64,000 bases of DNA from Citrobacter koseri (GTDB lineage: Bacteria > Pseudomonadota > Gammaproteobacteria > Enterobacterales > Enterobacteriaceae), in NCBI GenBank assembly GCA_900446925.1, contig UAVY01000011.1, forward strand, positions 372,001 through 436,000, written 5' to 3'. A program made the position numbers and the translations under genes. Within the stretch, counting starts at the first letter, position 1. Every line of letters begins with the position of its first letter. Positions 34,833 to 44,528 of the stretch are shown piece by piece. The notes under the pieces were generated by a model that was given only the letters and a program-made list of their open reading frames with translations, had not been told where the DNA came from and searched no databases.

Positions 34833-35853
34833 ATGACAACAATGCTGGATGTTTCACGTCGCGCGGGCGTATCAAAAGCGACGGTTTCTCGCGTGCTGAA
34901 CGGAACGGGACAGGTGAAAGAGAGCACGCGCCAGAAAGTCTTCAAAGCGATGCAGGCGTTAGATTACCGACCCAATTTTTTGGCGCGATCGCTGGCGAAC
35001 CGCACCAGTAACAGCATTGGGCTTGTTGTCTCGACCTTTGACGGATTTTACTTCGGGCGTTTGCTGCAACAGGCGTCACGCCAGACGGAGTCGCACGGTA
35101 AGCAGCTTATCGTGACCGATGGCCATGACACGCCGGAACGCGAGCAAGAGGCGGTGCAGATGCTGGCCGACAGGCAGTGCGACGCGATCATTCTCTATAC
35201 CCGCTATATGAGCGAAAAAACGATCATCTCGTTGATTAATACCATAGAGACGCCGCTGGTCGTGATCAACCGCGATGTCAGTCTGGCCCGCGATCGCGCC
35301 ATATTCTTTGAACAGGAAGATGCCGCGTTTCAGGCGGTGGATTACCTGATCTCACAGGGCCATCGGGATATCGCCTGCATTACCGTACCGAATCACACGC
35401 CAACGGGGAAAATCCCGCCTGACGGGCTACCGCAAGGCGCTGGAGAAAAACGGGATCGCCTGGGACCCGGCGAAAGTGAAATACGGCGACTCCAGTATGA
35501 CACGCGGGTACGAAGCGTGCCGTGAACTGCTGGAGGAAGGGATCGCCTTTACCGCGCTCTTTGCCTGTAACGACGATATGGCGCTTGGCGCATCAAAGGC
35601 GCTGCATCAGGCCGGGCTGCGGATACCGCAGGATATTTCGCTGTTTGGCTTCGATGACGCGCCCAGCGCAAAGTGGCTGGAACCGGCGCTGTCCACCGTT
35701 TATCTGCCGATCGACAGTATGATCACCACCGCAATCGATCAGGCGATTCGGCTGGCGAGCGGCGAGGAGTTGGAGCCGATCCCACCGTTTACAGGAACAT
35801 TAGTGCTGCGTGATTCAGTAACCACCGGGCCATTTTTTCAGTCGGATTGCTGA
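34833..35853 (+). CDS. LacI-family regulator, AscG-like (one frame break)
   Basis: 339 residues after correction. The HTH MTTMLDVSRRAGVSKATVSR begins at residue 1, hinge NFLARSLANR, and the effector domain contains IGLVVSTFDGFYFG, FACNDDMALGASKAL and LFGFDDAPSAKWLEP. Its start and early effector region resemble AscG, the cellobioside operon regulator, more than GalR. An extra A in the AAAA run near 35408 splits it. It follows galR closely, so the two are probably cotranscribed. No sugar operon is adjacent, so the ligand and targets are unknown. Confidence 0.88.
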
Positions 35854-35859
35854 TGGTTT

Positions 35860-36009
35860 GCCGGATGGCGGCGCAAGCGCCTTATCCGGCCTACGATATT
35901 GCGCCGTCTGTAGGCCTGATAAGCGTAGCGCCATCAGGCAAAGGCGCCTTATCCGGCCTGTGATATAGCACCGTCTGTAGGCCTGATAAGCGTAGCGCCA
36001 TCAGGCAAA
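35860..36009. repeat. BIME between the LacI-family gene and lysA
   Basis: Four REP palindromes, alternating GCCGGATGGCGGCGC/CTTATCCGGCCTAC and GTAGGCCTGATAAGCGTAGC/CATCAGGCA types, between convergent genes. Confidence 0.86.
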
Positions 36010-36031
36010 GGAACCTTATCCAGACTGCCGG

Positions 36032-37306
36032 TTAAAAAACTTCCAGCGCCAGCAACTCTTCAATCGTCTGGCGGCGGCGAATCAATCGCGCTTTACCGTT
36101 ATCAAACAGCACTTCCGGCAGCAGCGGTCGGCTGTTGTAATTTGATGACATGGACGCGCCGTACGCGCCGGTATCGTGCAGAACCAGGTAATCCCCCCGG
36201 CGCGACCGCAGGCAGCGCACGCGTTTCCACGTTACCGCCTTCCTGCTGCGTAAAGACATCGCCAGATTCGCACAACGGCCCCGCCACCACGGTGTCCAGC
36301 AGCGGCGCATGTTCAAGCGAGCGACCGTCCGCCGCCAGCGCCGTAATATGGTGGTAGCTGCCGTACATTGCCGGGCGCATCAGGTCGTTGAAACCGGCAT
36401 CCACCAGCACAAAATGACGGCGCCCCATCTCTTTTCACGCTGCGTACCTGCGTCACCAGCACGCCGGATTGCGCCACCAGAAAACGTCCCGGTTCAATTT
36501 CCAGCTTCACCCGATGCCCCAGATGGCGAGCGATTTGCTCGCGGGCGGCGTTCCACAGTCCGAAGTAATGCTGCGTATCGACCGCCTTCTTCTCCCTCGT
36601 GGATAAGGGATCGACAGCCCGCCTCCCGCCGAAATCGCCTCCAGATCCTGCCCAAAATCGATAACCTGGGCGCACCATCGCACCGCACACCTGCTCCAGA
36701 TGACCGTAATCAACGCCGGAACCAATGTGCATGTGGATCCCAACAAGCTGAAGCCGATGGCGCTGCATCACCGCCAGCGCGGCAGGCAAGATCGGTATGG
36801 CCAGATGCCGTGTTTGCTGTTCTCGCCGCCGGTATTGGTTTTCTGGCTGTGCCCGTGACCAAAACCGGGATTGATACGCAGCCAGACGCGATGACCCGGC
36901 GAAACCTGCCCCCAGCTGATCCAGCATATCCACCGACCCCGGCATTCACCGGAATGCGCAGTTCGCTGACGCGGGCCAGCGTGGCGGCGTCAATGACATC
37001 AGCCGTGGAAGACAATATCATCAGGGTGGTTTTGCGGATCGTATCCCCGCCGCCAGCGCGCGCTCAATTTCACCCAGCGAGACGGAATCCACCTTTACGC
37101 CCCTGCTCACGCATCAGGCGTAAAATATGAATATTCGAGCAGGCCTTTTGCGCAAAGCGCACCACATCAAACTGTTGCAGGGCCGCGATCTGACGGCGAA
37201 TAATCTGCGCGTCATAGACCCATACCGGGCAGCCGAATTCCGCCGGTAGTCTGAGCAGATTTTCAGCGTTGAGGTCAGTATCAGTGCAATTCAGTGAATG
37301 TGGCAT
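36032..37306 (-). CDS. lysA: Diaminopimelate decarboxylase LysA (many frame breaks)
   Basis: PLP enzyme for the last step of lysine synthesis, meso-DAP to lysine. The start at 37306 gives MPHSLNCTDTDLNAENLLRLP. The PLP-lysine segment RFAQKACSNIHILRLM, the HMHIGSGVDYGHL block and the dimer-interface motif GPLCESGDVFTQ are present, but spread over several frames (breaks near 37100, 37040, 36925, 36800, 36690, 36600, 36430 and 36200). Net excess is about 12 bases over the 420-codon gene. It is divergent from lysR, its activator. Confidence 0.91.
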
Positions 37307-37431
37307 AGCAGGCTCCGGGCAAGACATTTTTTATGATTACGCCACAAACTGAAGGGAATAAAAAAATATCGTTTTATGGCGAGTCTATGCAAAAATGATA
37401 TAGATAATATCCACTGAGGGGAAAGCCAACG

Positions 37432-38373
37432 ATGGCAGCCGTGAACCTGCGCCACATTGAAATCTTTCATGCCGTGATGACCGCCGGAAACCTGACCGAA
37501 GCGGCGCGCCTGCTGCATACCTCGCAGCCCACCGTCAGCCGGGGAGCTGGCGCGGTTCGAAAAAGTATTGGGTCTTAAACTGTTTGAGCGCACGCGCGGA
37601 CGCCTGCACCCGACGGTGCAAGGATTACGGCTATTCGAAGAGGTGCAGCGTTCCTGGTATGGGCTGGATCGCATTGTAAACGCGGCGGAGAGCCTGCGTG
37701 AATTTCGCCAGGGCGAGCTGTCGATTGTCTGCCTGCCCGTCTTCTCCCAGTCCTTTTTACCCACGCTGCTGCAACCGTTTCTCGCCCGCTATCCTGATGT
37801 CAGCCTGAACATCGTGCCGCAGGAGTCGCCCGCTGCTGGAAGAGTGGCTTTCCGCTCAACGCCACGACCTCGGCCTGACGGAGACGTTGCCATACCCCGG
37901 CAGGCACCGAACGCACCGCGTTGTGACGCTAAATGAAGTGTGCGTGCTGCCGCCCGGCCACCCGCTGGCGACCAAATCCGTGCTGACGCCGGGGCGACTT
38001 TCAGGGAGAGAATTACATCAGCCTGTCGCGCACCGACAGCTATCGCCAGCTGCTGGATGCGCTGTTTAACGAACACCAGGTTAAACGCCGGATGGTCGTG
38101 GAAACCCACAGCGCGGCGTCGGTTTGCGCGATGGGTGCGCGCGGGCGCCGGGCTCTCGGTGGTTAACCCGCTCACCGCGCTGGATTATGCCGCCAGCGGA
38201 GTGACCGTGCGGGCGGTTCAGTGTCGACGTTCCGTTTACCGTCAGTCTGATCCGCCCGCTGCACCGGCCATCATCCGCGCTGGTGGATGCGTTCAGCGAG
38301 CACCTGCAAAACCAGCCTTCCGCGTCTTGTCGATCCGCTGGAGGCCATTCTGGAGCCGGTTACGAAAGCATAA
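37432..38373 (+). CDS. lysR: LysA activator LysR (several frame breaks)
   Basis: Founding member of the LysR family; activates lysA in response to diaminopimelate. The N-terminal HTH ([20 protein letters not shown]) begins at residue 6. The effector domain is recognisable in [20 protein letters not shown] and [20 protein letters not shown]. The first break is an extra G in SQPTVSRELARF near 37545, with further extra bases near 37830, 37905, 38000, 38130 and 38220. About 311 residues are expected. The 3' end overlaps the convergent racemase gene by 14 bases. Confidence 0.91.
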
Positions 38374-39054
38374 ATTCCACGGCGTCAGCCGCATGGATCG
38401 CCGCAGTATCAAACACCGACAGCGCGCTCTGCGCTTCCGGCACCAGCAACCCAATCTCGGTACAGCCGAAAATCACGCCCTGAGCGCCCTGCGCCGCCAG
38501 ACGTTCGATCACCTGCAAATAATACTGGCGGGAGCGTTCGCTAAACTCGCCGAGGCACAGTTCGTCAAAGATTATCTGGTTGATCTGCGCGCGGTCGTCA
38601 GTTTCCGGCACCAGGGGTTTCAATCGCAAACCGCTGCTCCAGACGCCCGCGATAAAAATCCTGCTCCATCGTGTAGCGCGTCCCCAGTAGCGCCACGCGC
38701 GTCATGTTTTTGCGCGCAATCGCCCGCCCTGTCGCATCCGCAATATGTAAAAAACGGCAGTGAACAGCGCGACTCAATCGTCTCCGCCACTTTATGCATG
38801 GTATTAGTACACAGCACTATCGCTTCTGCGCCCGCCTGCTGCAAACCCAGTGCGGCCTGCGCCAGAATATCTCCCGTTTTGTCCCACTCGCCCTGGCGCT
38901 GACACTCTTCAATTTCATGGAAATCAACGCTATGCAGCAACAGGCTGGCGGAATGCAAACCGCCCAGCCGTGTTTTGATTCCTTCATTAATCAAACGGTA
39001 ATAGGGGATCGTCGATTCCCAACTCATGCCGCCCAGCAGTCCAATCGTTTTCAT
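38360..39054 (-). CDS. ygeA: Amino-acid racemase YgeA/RacD (frame breaks)
   Basis: Asp/Glu-racemase family; E. coli YgeA is reported as a broad-specificity amino-acid racemase. Start at 39054, [20 protein letters not shown]. The two catalytic-cysteine segments are [15 protein letters not shown] and [14 protein letters not shown]. Two frame changes near 38750 and 38640 interrupt the middle; about 230 residues are expected. It is convergent with lysR and divergent from the cupin gene, with two palindromes in the shared upstream region. Confidence 0.9.
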
Positions 39055-39091
39055 TACCTTCTCCTTCTCACCTTGATGACAGCAGTGAAGC

Positions 39092-39109
39092 AAACTTGTG
39101 ATCAAGTTT
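39092..39109. promoter_or_regulatory. Inverted repeat upstream of ygeA
   Basis: AAACTTG-TGAT-CAAGTTT, two perfect 7-base arms, 38 bases upstream of the ygeA start. It looks like a dimeric repressor or activator site; the protein is not identifiable from sequence. Confidence 0.4.
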
Positions 39110-39161
39110 CCAGTTCATTTGGTCTGCCATTTTCTTTTTCCCCCGGTATGAACTAATTTAG

Positions 39162-39178
39162 TTGAAACATTGTTTCAA
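39162..39178. promoter_or_regulatory. KdgR-type operator in front of the cupin gene
   Basis: TTGAAACATTGTTTCAA is a perfect 17-base palindrome ending 19 bases before the cupin start. It contains the GAAAC...GTTTC arms of KdgR sites in pectin and uronate genes. Confidence 0.7.
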
Positions 39179-39197
39179 TAAATAACAGGATCACCGC

Positions 39198-39525
39198 ATG
39201 TTTATTTTTCATAATGAGACGACGCTTGAGGATCTGGGAAATGGCGTTACCCGGCGTATTCTGGCTCACGACGGCAACATGATGGCGGTAGAGGTGAATT
39301 TCGAAAAAGGCGCAATCGGGCCCGTTGCACAATCATCCTCATGAACAGCTGACTTACGTTTTGTCCGGTGAATTTGAGTTTACTATTGGTGAAGAAAAGC
39401 ATGTGGTGCGCGCCGGCGACACGCTATATAAACGGCCCAATATCATGCATGGCTGCGTGTGTTTACAACCGGGGACACTGCTGGATACCTTCACGCCAGT
39501 ACGCGAAGATTTCCTCAACGCGTAA
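39198..39525 (+). CDS. Cupin protein, KdgF-like (one frame break)
   Basis: Single-domain cupin of 108 residues after correction. The metal-binding cupin motif HNHPHEQLTYVLSGEFEF and the second motif NIMHGCVCLQPG are visible. KdgF proteins linearise 4,5-unsaturated galacturonate for KduI/KduD, and this gene sits next to kduDI behind a KdgR-type palindrome, so KdgF is the best match. An extra C near 39321 breaks the frame in GAIGPLHNHP. In E. coli the corresponding place, ygeA-kduD, holds araE. Function is inferred from context. Confidence 0.78.
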
Positions 39526-39533
39526 GCCATACG

Positions 39534-39571
39534 CATCCGGCCTGTACAGGAAACCCTGCGCAGGCCGGATG
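39534..39571. repeat. REP-like palindrome after the cupin gene
   Basis: CATCCGGCCTG and CAGGCCGGATG form an 11-base stem around a 16-base loop, just after the cupin stop. It is a single REP unit and may protect the mRNA end. Confidence 0.7.
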
Positions 39572-39577
39572 TTGTCG

Positions 39578-39598
39578 CCTCACCGGGGCGAGGTTTTT
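39578..39598 (+). terminator. Terminator after the cupin gene
   Basis: Stem CCTC/GAGG extended by CC/GG across one mismatch, followed by TTTTT, directly after the REP-like palindrome. Confidence 0.5.
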
Positions 39599-39610
39599 AC
39601 GACATCAGAA

Positions 39611-40373
39611 TTAACGCGCCAGCCAGCCGCCATCCACCGCAACGGTATAGCCGTTAATATAGTCAGATGCGCTGGATGCCAGGAACACCACCGGCCCCAT
39701 CAGATCGCTCGGCAGACCCCAACGCCCCGCCGGAATACGGTCGAGGATTTCCGCGCTACCGCTGCTCATCAGCACGCAGTTGCTGAGTATTGTTCGTCGC
39801 CATGTAACCCGGCGCGATAGCGTTCACGTTGATGTTATGTTTCGCCCATTCGTTCGCCATCAGGCGCGTTACGCCCATAACGCCGCTTTTAGACGCGGTG
39901 TAAGAAGGAACGCGAATCCCGCCCTGGAAGGAGAGCATAGAGGCGATATTAATAATTTTGCCGCCGTTACCCTGGGCGATGAAGTGCTTCGCCGCAGCCT
40001 GAGACATAAAGAACACGCTCTTAATGTTCAGGTTCATGACGTCATCCCAGTCTTTTTCACTGAAGTCGATCGCGTCTTCACGGCGGATCAGACCGGCGTT
40101 ATTCACCAGAATATCGATGTGGCCGAATTCCGCCACCGCGCGTTCAAGCAGGGCTGGAATACCGTCAATCTGACGCAAATCCGCCGTCAGACTTAAAAAA
40201 CGGCGGCCCAGCGCGGTGACGCGTTCAATGGTTTCCGTCGGCTCAACAATGTTGATCCCGACAATATCACAGCCCGCTTCCGCCAGCCCCAGCGCCATCC
40301 CCTGACCCAGACCGGTATCACAACCTGTGACTACCGCGACCTTACCTTCAAGAGAGAATGCATTCAAAATCAT
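39611..40373 (-). CDS. kduD: 2-deoxy-D-gluconate/DKII dehydrogenase KduD (one frame break)
   Basis: SDR-family NADH enzyme that reduces 2,5-diketo-3-deoxygluconate to KDG in uronate and pectin breakdown. The cofactor motif [14 protein letters not shown] and catalytic SYTASKSG (Tyr-x3-Lys) are present. An extra G near 39774 disrupts [14 protein letters not shown]; corrected, the C-terminus ends VDGGWLAR and the protein has 253 residues. It is downstream of kduI on the same strand with a 56-base gap, forming a kduID operon. Confidence 0.95.
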
Positions 40374-40429
40374 TGTTAATCCTTATTTTCTTAGTGCCTG
40401 TCACGGACAGACATGATTGCCGTCCGCGA

Positions 40430-41266
40430 CTAGCGCAGATCTTTTACTGCAACGTGGTCCATATCATCAAAGACCTGGTTTTCACCTACCATCCCCCAGA
40501 TGAACGTATAGGCCTGGGTGCCGACGCCGGAGTGAATAGACCAGCTTGGGGAGATAACCGCCTGCTCGTTATGCATCACGATATGACGCGTTTCCTGAGG
40601 CTGCCCCATCATATGAAAGACGCAGGCGTTCTCTTCCATGTTGAAATAGAAGTACACTTCCATGCGGCGTTCATGGGTGTGACAAGGCATGGTGTTCCAC
40701 AGGTTGCCGGGCGCCAGTTCGGTCAGGCCCATGCTCAGCTGGCAGGTCTCCAGTACGTCCGGCACGAAGTATTTGTTAATGGTGCGGCGGTTACTGGTGA
40801 GGTTGTCGCCCAGAGTGACCGGCGCGACATCGGCTGGCGTCACTTTTTTAGTCGGGTAAGTGGTATGCGCCGGCGCGCAGTTGTAGTAGAACTTCGCCGG
40901 ATTTGCGCCATCAACGCTGGCGAAAACAACTTCTTTCGCACCTTTACCGACGTATAAGGCATCGCGGTGGCCGATCTCATAGCACTGGCCATCAACAGCG
41001 ATCGTGCCCGGCCCGCCGATGTTGATCACCCCCAGTTCACGACGCTCCAGGAAGTAGGTAACGCCCAGCTGTTTACCGACTTCACCGCCAACGGAAACCG
41101 TTTTCGCTACCGGCATGATGCCGCCGACAATAATGCGGTCGATGTGGCTGTAAACCATGGTGTATTCATCAGCAACAAACACTTTCTCGACCAAAAACTC
41201 GTTGCGCAGCCCCTGGGTGTCCAGCGTTTTAGCGTGCGCGCTGTGGATGCTCTGTCTTACGTCCAC
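40430..41266 (-). CDS. kduI: 5-keto-4-deoxyuronate isomerase KduI
   Basis: Cupin-type isomerase that converts 5-keto-4-deoxyuronate to 2,5-diketo-3-deoxygluconate, the substrate of KduD. 278 residues, uninterrupted. I chose the GTG at 41266: GGAGG lies five bases before it and the product begins [14 protein letters not shown] like E. coli. An in-frame TTG at 41278 lies within the ribosome-binding site. Zinc ligands are expected in [16 protein letters not shown]. Confidence 0.95.
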   Translation of the reverse strand: MDVRQSIHSAHAKTLDTQGLRNEFLVEKVFVADEYTMVYSHIDRIIVGGIMPVAKTVSVGGEVGKQLGVTYFLERRELGVINIGGPGTIAVDGQCYEIGHRDALYVGKGAKEVVFASVDGANPAKFYYNCAPAHTTYPTKKVTPADVAPVTLGDNLTSNRRTINKYFVPDVLETCQLSMGLTELAPGNLWNTMPCHTHERRMEVYFYFNMEENACVFHMMGQPQETRHIVMHNEQAVISPSWSIHSGVGTQAYTFIWGMVGENQVFDDMDHVAVKDLR

Positions 41267-41378
41267 ATCAACCTCCAATAATAAACCGACCGTGAATGTC
41301 AGAACGGAAGGCGAAACACCGTTCCGTTTTACTTTATGCGGTAATGATATCCCTCCAGAAACGGGTTTTCAATTACAA

Positions 41379-41398
41379 ATAAAACGTTGTTTCATTTT
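41379..41398 (-). promoter_or_regulatory. KdgR-like operator upstream of kduI
   Basis: ATAAAACGTTGTTTCATTTT has the GTTTCAT half-site exactly and a degenerate second arm. It lies about 110 bases upstream of the kduI start. Confidence 0.55.
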
Positions 41399-41420
41399 TT
41401 CCGCATCTTATTATCAAAAG

Positions 41421-41436
41421 TGTAATTGCGATCACG
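41421..41436 (-). promoter_or_regulatory. CRP-like site upstream of kduI
   Basis: TGTAATTGCGATCACG matches TGTGA-N6-TCACA in eight of ten positions. Catabolite control of kduID would be expected. Confidence 0.45.
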
Positions 41437-41659
41437 TCAGCGCGAGATTTCCCTTTAACAGGCACAGGCGGAGATACTTAAAATAAAATTAAAAACAATA
41501 AGATAGGTTTATCAGGTGGATATGGGAGCAGCAAGTGCTCCTGAAAAGAAACGCCGGATTGCTGCAACCCGCGGCGTCAGGGAGGGGAAATATCAGCACA
41601 TATTGCGGCTGGCGCGGTTGGCAGCGCCAGCACGGGGGAAGCGGGAAATGAAGGCGGTC

Positions 41660-42839
41660 TTAATCTCGTTCGATAGCAAGCGCCACGCCTTGCCCGCCGC
41701 CAATGCAGAGCGTCGCCAGGCCCTTTCGCGCATTGCGTTTAACCATCTCATGCACCAGCGACACCAGAATCCGGCAGCCGGATGCGCCAATGGGATGACC
41801 GAGCGCAATCGCTCCGCCGTTAACGTTCACCCGGCGTTCGTCCCACTCCAGCATTTTGCCGACGGATAACGCCTGCGCAGCAAAGGCCTCGTTAGCCTCG
41901 ATAAGATCCACGTCCGCCAACTGCCAGCCTACCCGTTCAAGACAACGTCGGGTGGCGTAAACGGGTGCGATGCCCATCAGTGCGGGATCGACGCCGACGC
42001 TGGCAAAAGCGCGAATACGCGCCAGTATGGGTAAATCCAGTTCCTGCGCTTTGGCTTCGCTCATCATCATGACGGCAGCCGCGCCATCGTTAATTGACGA
42101 GGCATTGCCCGCCGTGACCGAGCCGAGGAGATCAAATGCCGGGTTCAACTGGGCCAATCCTTCCGCGCTGGCATCGGTTCTTGGCTGCTCATCAGTATCG
42201 ACAACGACAGGCTGGCCGTTACGCTGGGTGACAACCGGGACAATCTCAGCTTTAAAACGCCCGGCATCAATGGCCGCCCGCGCTTTTTGCTGGGAACTGA
42301 GGGCATAGGCGTCCTGCAATTCGCGGCTGATGCCGTATTCCCGCGCCAGATTTTCAGCGGTAACGCCCATGTGGTAATCGTTAAACGCATCCCACAAGCC
42401 GTCGTGAACCAGGCTGTCCACCAGTTGGCTGTTACCGAGCTGCGCCCCTGTGCGGCTGTCGGTAAGAACGTGCGGCGCCCGGCTCATGTTCTCCCTGCCC
42501 GCCGGCAATGACAATATCCGCCTCGCCGCACTGAATCGCCTGCGTAGCCAGATGCAGCGCTTTCAGGCCGGAACCGCAGACATCGTTGATGGTGATAGCA
42601 GAAACGGTGTTGGGCAGCCCACCTTTGATGGCTGACTGCCGCGCCGGGTTTTGTCCTGCGCCCGCCGTGAGCACCTGACCGAGGATAACTTCATCGATAG
42701 CATGTACATCAACGCCGGTACGCTCCATCAACGCTTTTACCACCATGCTGCCCAGTTCAACGGCAGAATGGCGGGACAGCGTTCCCTGGAAGCATCCGAT
42801 CGGCGTACGTAAAGCCCCAACTATCACAACCTCTTTCAT
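41660..42839 (-). CDS. yqeF: Acetyl-CoA acetyltransferase YqeF (one frame break)
   Basis: Thiolase, 392 residues after correction. The acyl-accepting cysteine is in [13 protein letters not shown], the second catalytic cysteine in [12 protein letters not shown], and the catalytic histidine in [14 protein letters not shown]. An extra G near 42485 disrupts [12 protein letters not shown]. The start at 42839, [15 protein letters not shown], matches E. coli YqeF. It stands alone; 393 bases of non-coding DNA with the kduI control sites separate it from kduI. The in vivo substrate is unknown. Confidence 0.93.
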
Positions 42840-42947
42840 CACCCACCTCAGCGCAAAATAACACCGCAATAGTAGAGGATTGTTAAAGATAATTATCCTG
42901 CTTGTTTAAAAATGGTGAGTTTTATCACAAAGGAAATTGCAGCTATT

Positions 42948-43826
42948 TTAATCAGCCGGTATACGCCCCTGCTGTAAATGATCGCGGAGCCAGCTTCCCG
43001 CCGCGCCCGGAGGCGACTTCTTGTTCCAGAGAAGATCAATCGAGATCGCCTTTGGCCAGCCGGGCACATCCAGTTGCACCAGCGGTTTTTCAGCCGCGAA
43101 CTCTTCCACCAGCGCGCAAGGTAATGCGCACCAGCCAAATCCCTGTACCGCCATACTCAGTAATAACAAATAGTTAGGCGCAGACCAGGCCGGGCCACGC
43201 GCCACGCTGGCGCCACTTTCCAGATAGGTATTCAGCCGCAGTTCACGCCAGGTATGCAATTGATCCCATTGCAGGGTTTTCTGCGCGGCCAGAGGATGCG
43301 AGGCCGCCACGTAGAGTCCCATCCAGGTTTGCATGGGCAGGCGCGTCACCCCCATCTCGGTAGGGTAATGATTGCGCGCTTCAATCAGCCCAACCTGCGC
43401 GCGTCCCTTTTGCAGGAGATCGATGACATCTTCATCTTCGCCGATCAGACATTCAAATTCCGTATGGGGAAACTGGCGGTCGAACTGCACCATTAATTCT
43501 TCCAGAACGTCTGGATGCAGGGTGTCGGATAGCACGAATGTCAGACGGGTTTCCGTTTCGCCAGACAGGGATAACGCCACCTCATCCAGACGATCGCTTG
43601 CTGACAGAATAGCCTGCACATAGCTGAGCACCCGCTTGCCCTCTTCCGTCAGCACTGGCTGTCGTGAAGAGCGATCAAACAGTGAAAACCCCAGATCGGC
43701 TTCCAGGTGGGCAATCGCCGTACTGACGGTGGACTGACTTTTCCGTAACCGGCGCGCCGCAGCGGAAAACGAGCCGCAGGAGACCGTCTCAACAAATGCG
43801 ATCAATGCTTCGGGAGAGTAGCGCAT
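42948..43826 (-). CDS. LysR-family transcriptional regulator
   Basis: 292 residues, uninterrupted. The N-terminal HTH MRYSPEALIAFVETVSCGSFSAAARRLRKSQSTVSTAI (given here as residues 1-38; key part SFSAAARRLRKSQSTVSTA) is followed by the usual substrate-binding domain. It is divergent from a PACE-type efflux gene 104 bases away, the arrangement known for AceR and AceI in Acinetobacter, so it probably controls that gene. The inducer is not predictable. Confidence 0.88.
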   Translation of the reverse strand: MRYSPEALIAFVETVSCGSFSAAARRLRKSQSTVSTAIAHLEADLGFSLFDRSSRQPVLTEEGKRVLSYVQAILSASDRLDEVALSLSGETETRLTFVLSDTLHPDVLEELMVQFDRQFPHTEFECLIGEDEDVIDLLQKGRAQVGLIEARNHYPTEMGVTRLPMQTWMGLYVAASHPLAAQKTLQWDQLHTWRELRLNTYLESGASVARGPAWSAPNYLLLLSMAVQGFGWCALPCALVEEFAAEKPLVQLDVPGWPKAISIDLLWNKKSPPGAAGSWLRDHLQQGRIPAD

Positions 43827-43930
43827 GAACTATCTACTTTATCGATGGATTCTATCTTTTAGATATCATATTAAACGATAAAATGCCTGACATTCCGTTT
43901 TCCCGGAGATGAAAAAAAAGGTTTGATCCT

Positions 43931-44387
43931 ATGCAACATGACTTAGTCCAACGCCGTTCGCTACTCGAACGCATTTTCCATGCGGTCTGCTTCGAAGGCA
44001 TTGCCACCGCCATTCTGGCCCCCGACTACCGCCTGGCTGATGCAGCGCTCAGTGCTGGAAATGGGAGGCTTAACCATTCTGCTGGCAACCACGGCGATGA
44101 TCTGGAATATCATCTATAACGCGCTGTTTGACCGCTTCTGGCCGTCACACGTAGTGACGCGCACCGCTAAAGTTCGCGCACTGCACGCGCTGGGATTTGA
44201 AAGCGGCTTTATCGTTATTGGTGTAAGTATTGTCGCCTGGGCGCTGAACGTCAGCCTGTTGCAGGCCTTCACGCTGGAAATCGGTTTCTTCCTTTTCTTC
44301 CTGCCATACACCATGTTCTACAACTGGGCCTATGACACGTTGCGTCTTCGCGTAGTAAGACGCCGCCAGCAGCGCGTTACTGCCTGA
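43931..44387 (+). CDS. PACE-family (bacterial transmembrane pair) efflux protein (one frame break)
   Basis: Small four-helix membrane protein, 151 residues after removing an extra C near 44022 (ATAILAPTTAWLM). Two tandem helix-pair repeats are visible: RRSLLERIFHAVCFEG...LMQRSV and RALHALGFESGFIVIGVSIV...LRVVRRR. Both repeats carry the conserved FE motif whose glutamate is needed for proton-coupled export in AceI. PACE transporters export biocides such as chlorhexidine and, naturally, short polyamines. The exact substrate is unknown. Confidence 0.85.
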
Positions 44388-44401
44388 TAATGCTCTGTTT
44401 A

Positions 44402-44424
44402 GCCGGAACATTCCCCGTTCCGGC
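44402..44424 (+). terminator. Hairpin after the PACE gene
   Basis: GCCGGAAC-ATTCCCC-GTTCCGGC, eight perfect pairs, 15 bases after the stop. No T run follows, so it may be only an mRNA-end stabiliser. Confidence 0.45.
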
Positions 44425-44528
44425 GCTTCCTGCCTACCCTCGCACACCGCTTTAAGTTTCCCCAGCCCCATGCCATTTATGGTAAATTGCGCTTTTTTTG
44501 TTTATTTTATAGTTGATACGTTCAAATA

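Noticed and set aside
36309..37130. 273-codon plus-strand frame opposite lysA
   Set aside because: Antisense to lysA and only open because lysA itself is broken by base-calling errors.
37940..38902. 320-codon frame spanning the lysR end and the ygeA antisense strand
   Set aside because: A chimera: part lysR in a wrong frame, part antisense to the racemase gene.
41516..41869. Plus-strand frame between kduI and yqeF
   Set aside because: Half lies antisense to yqeF; the rest is the kduI control region with no conserved protein.
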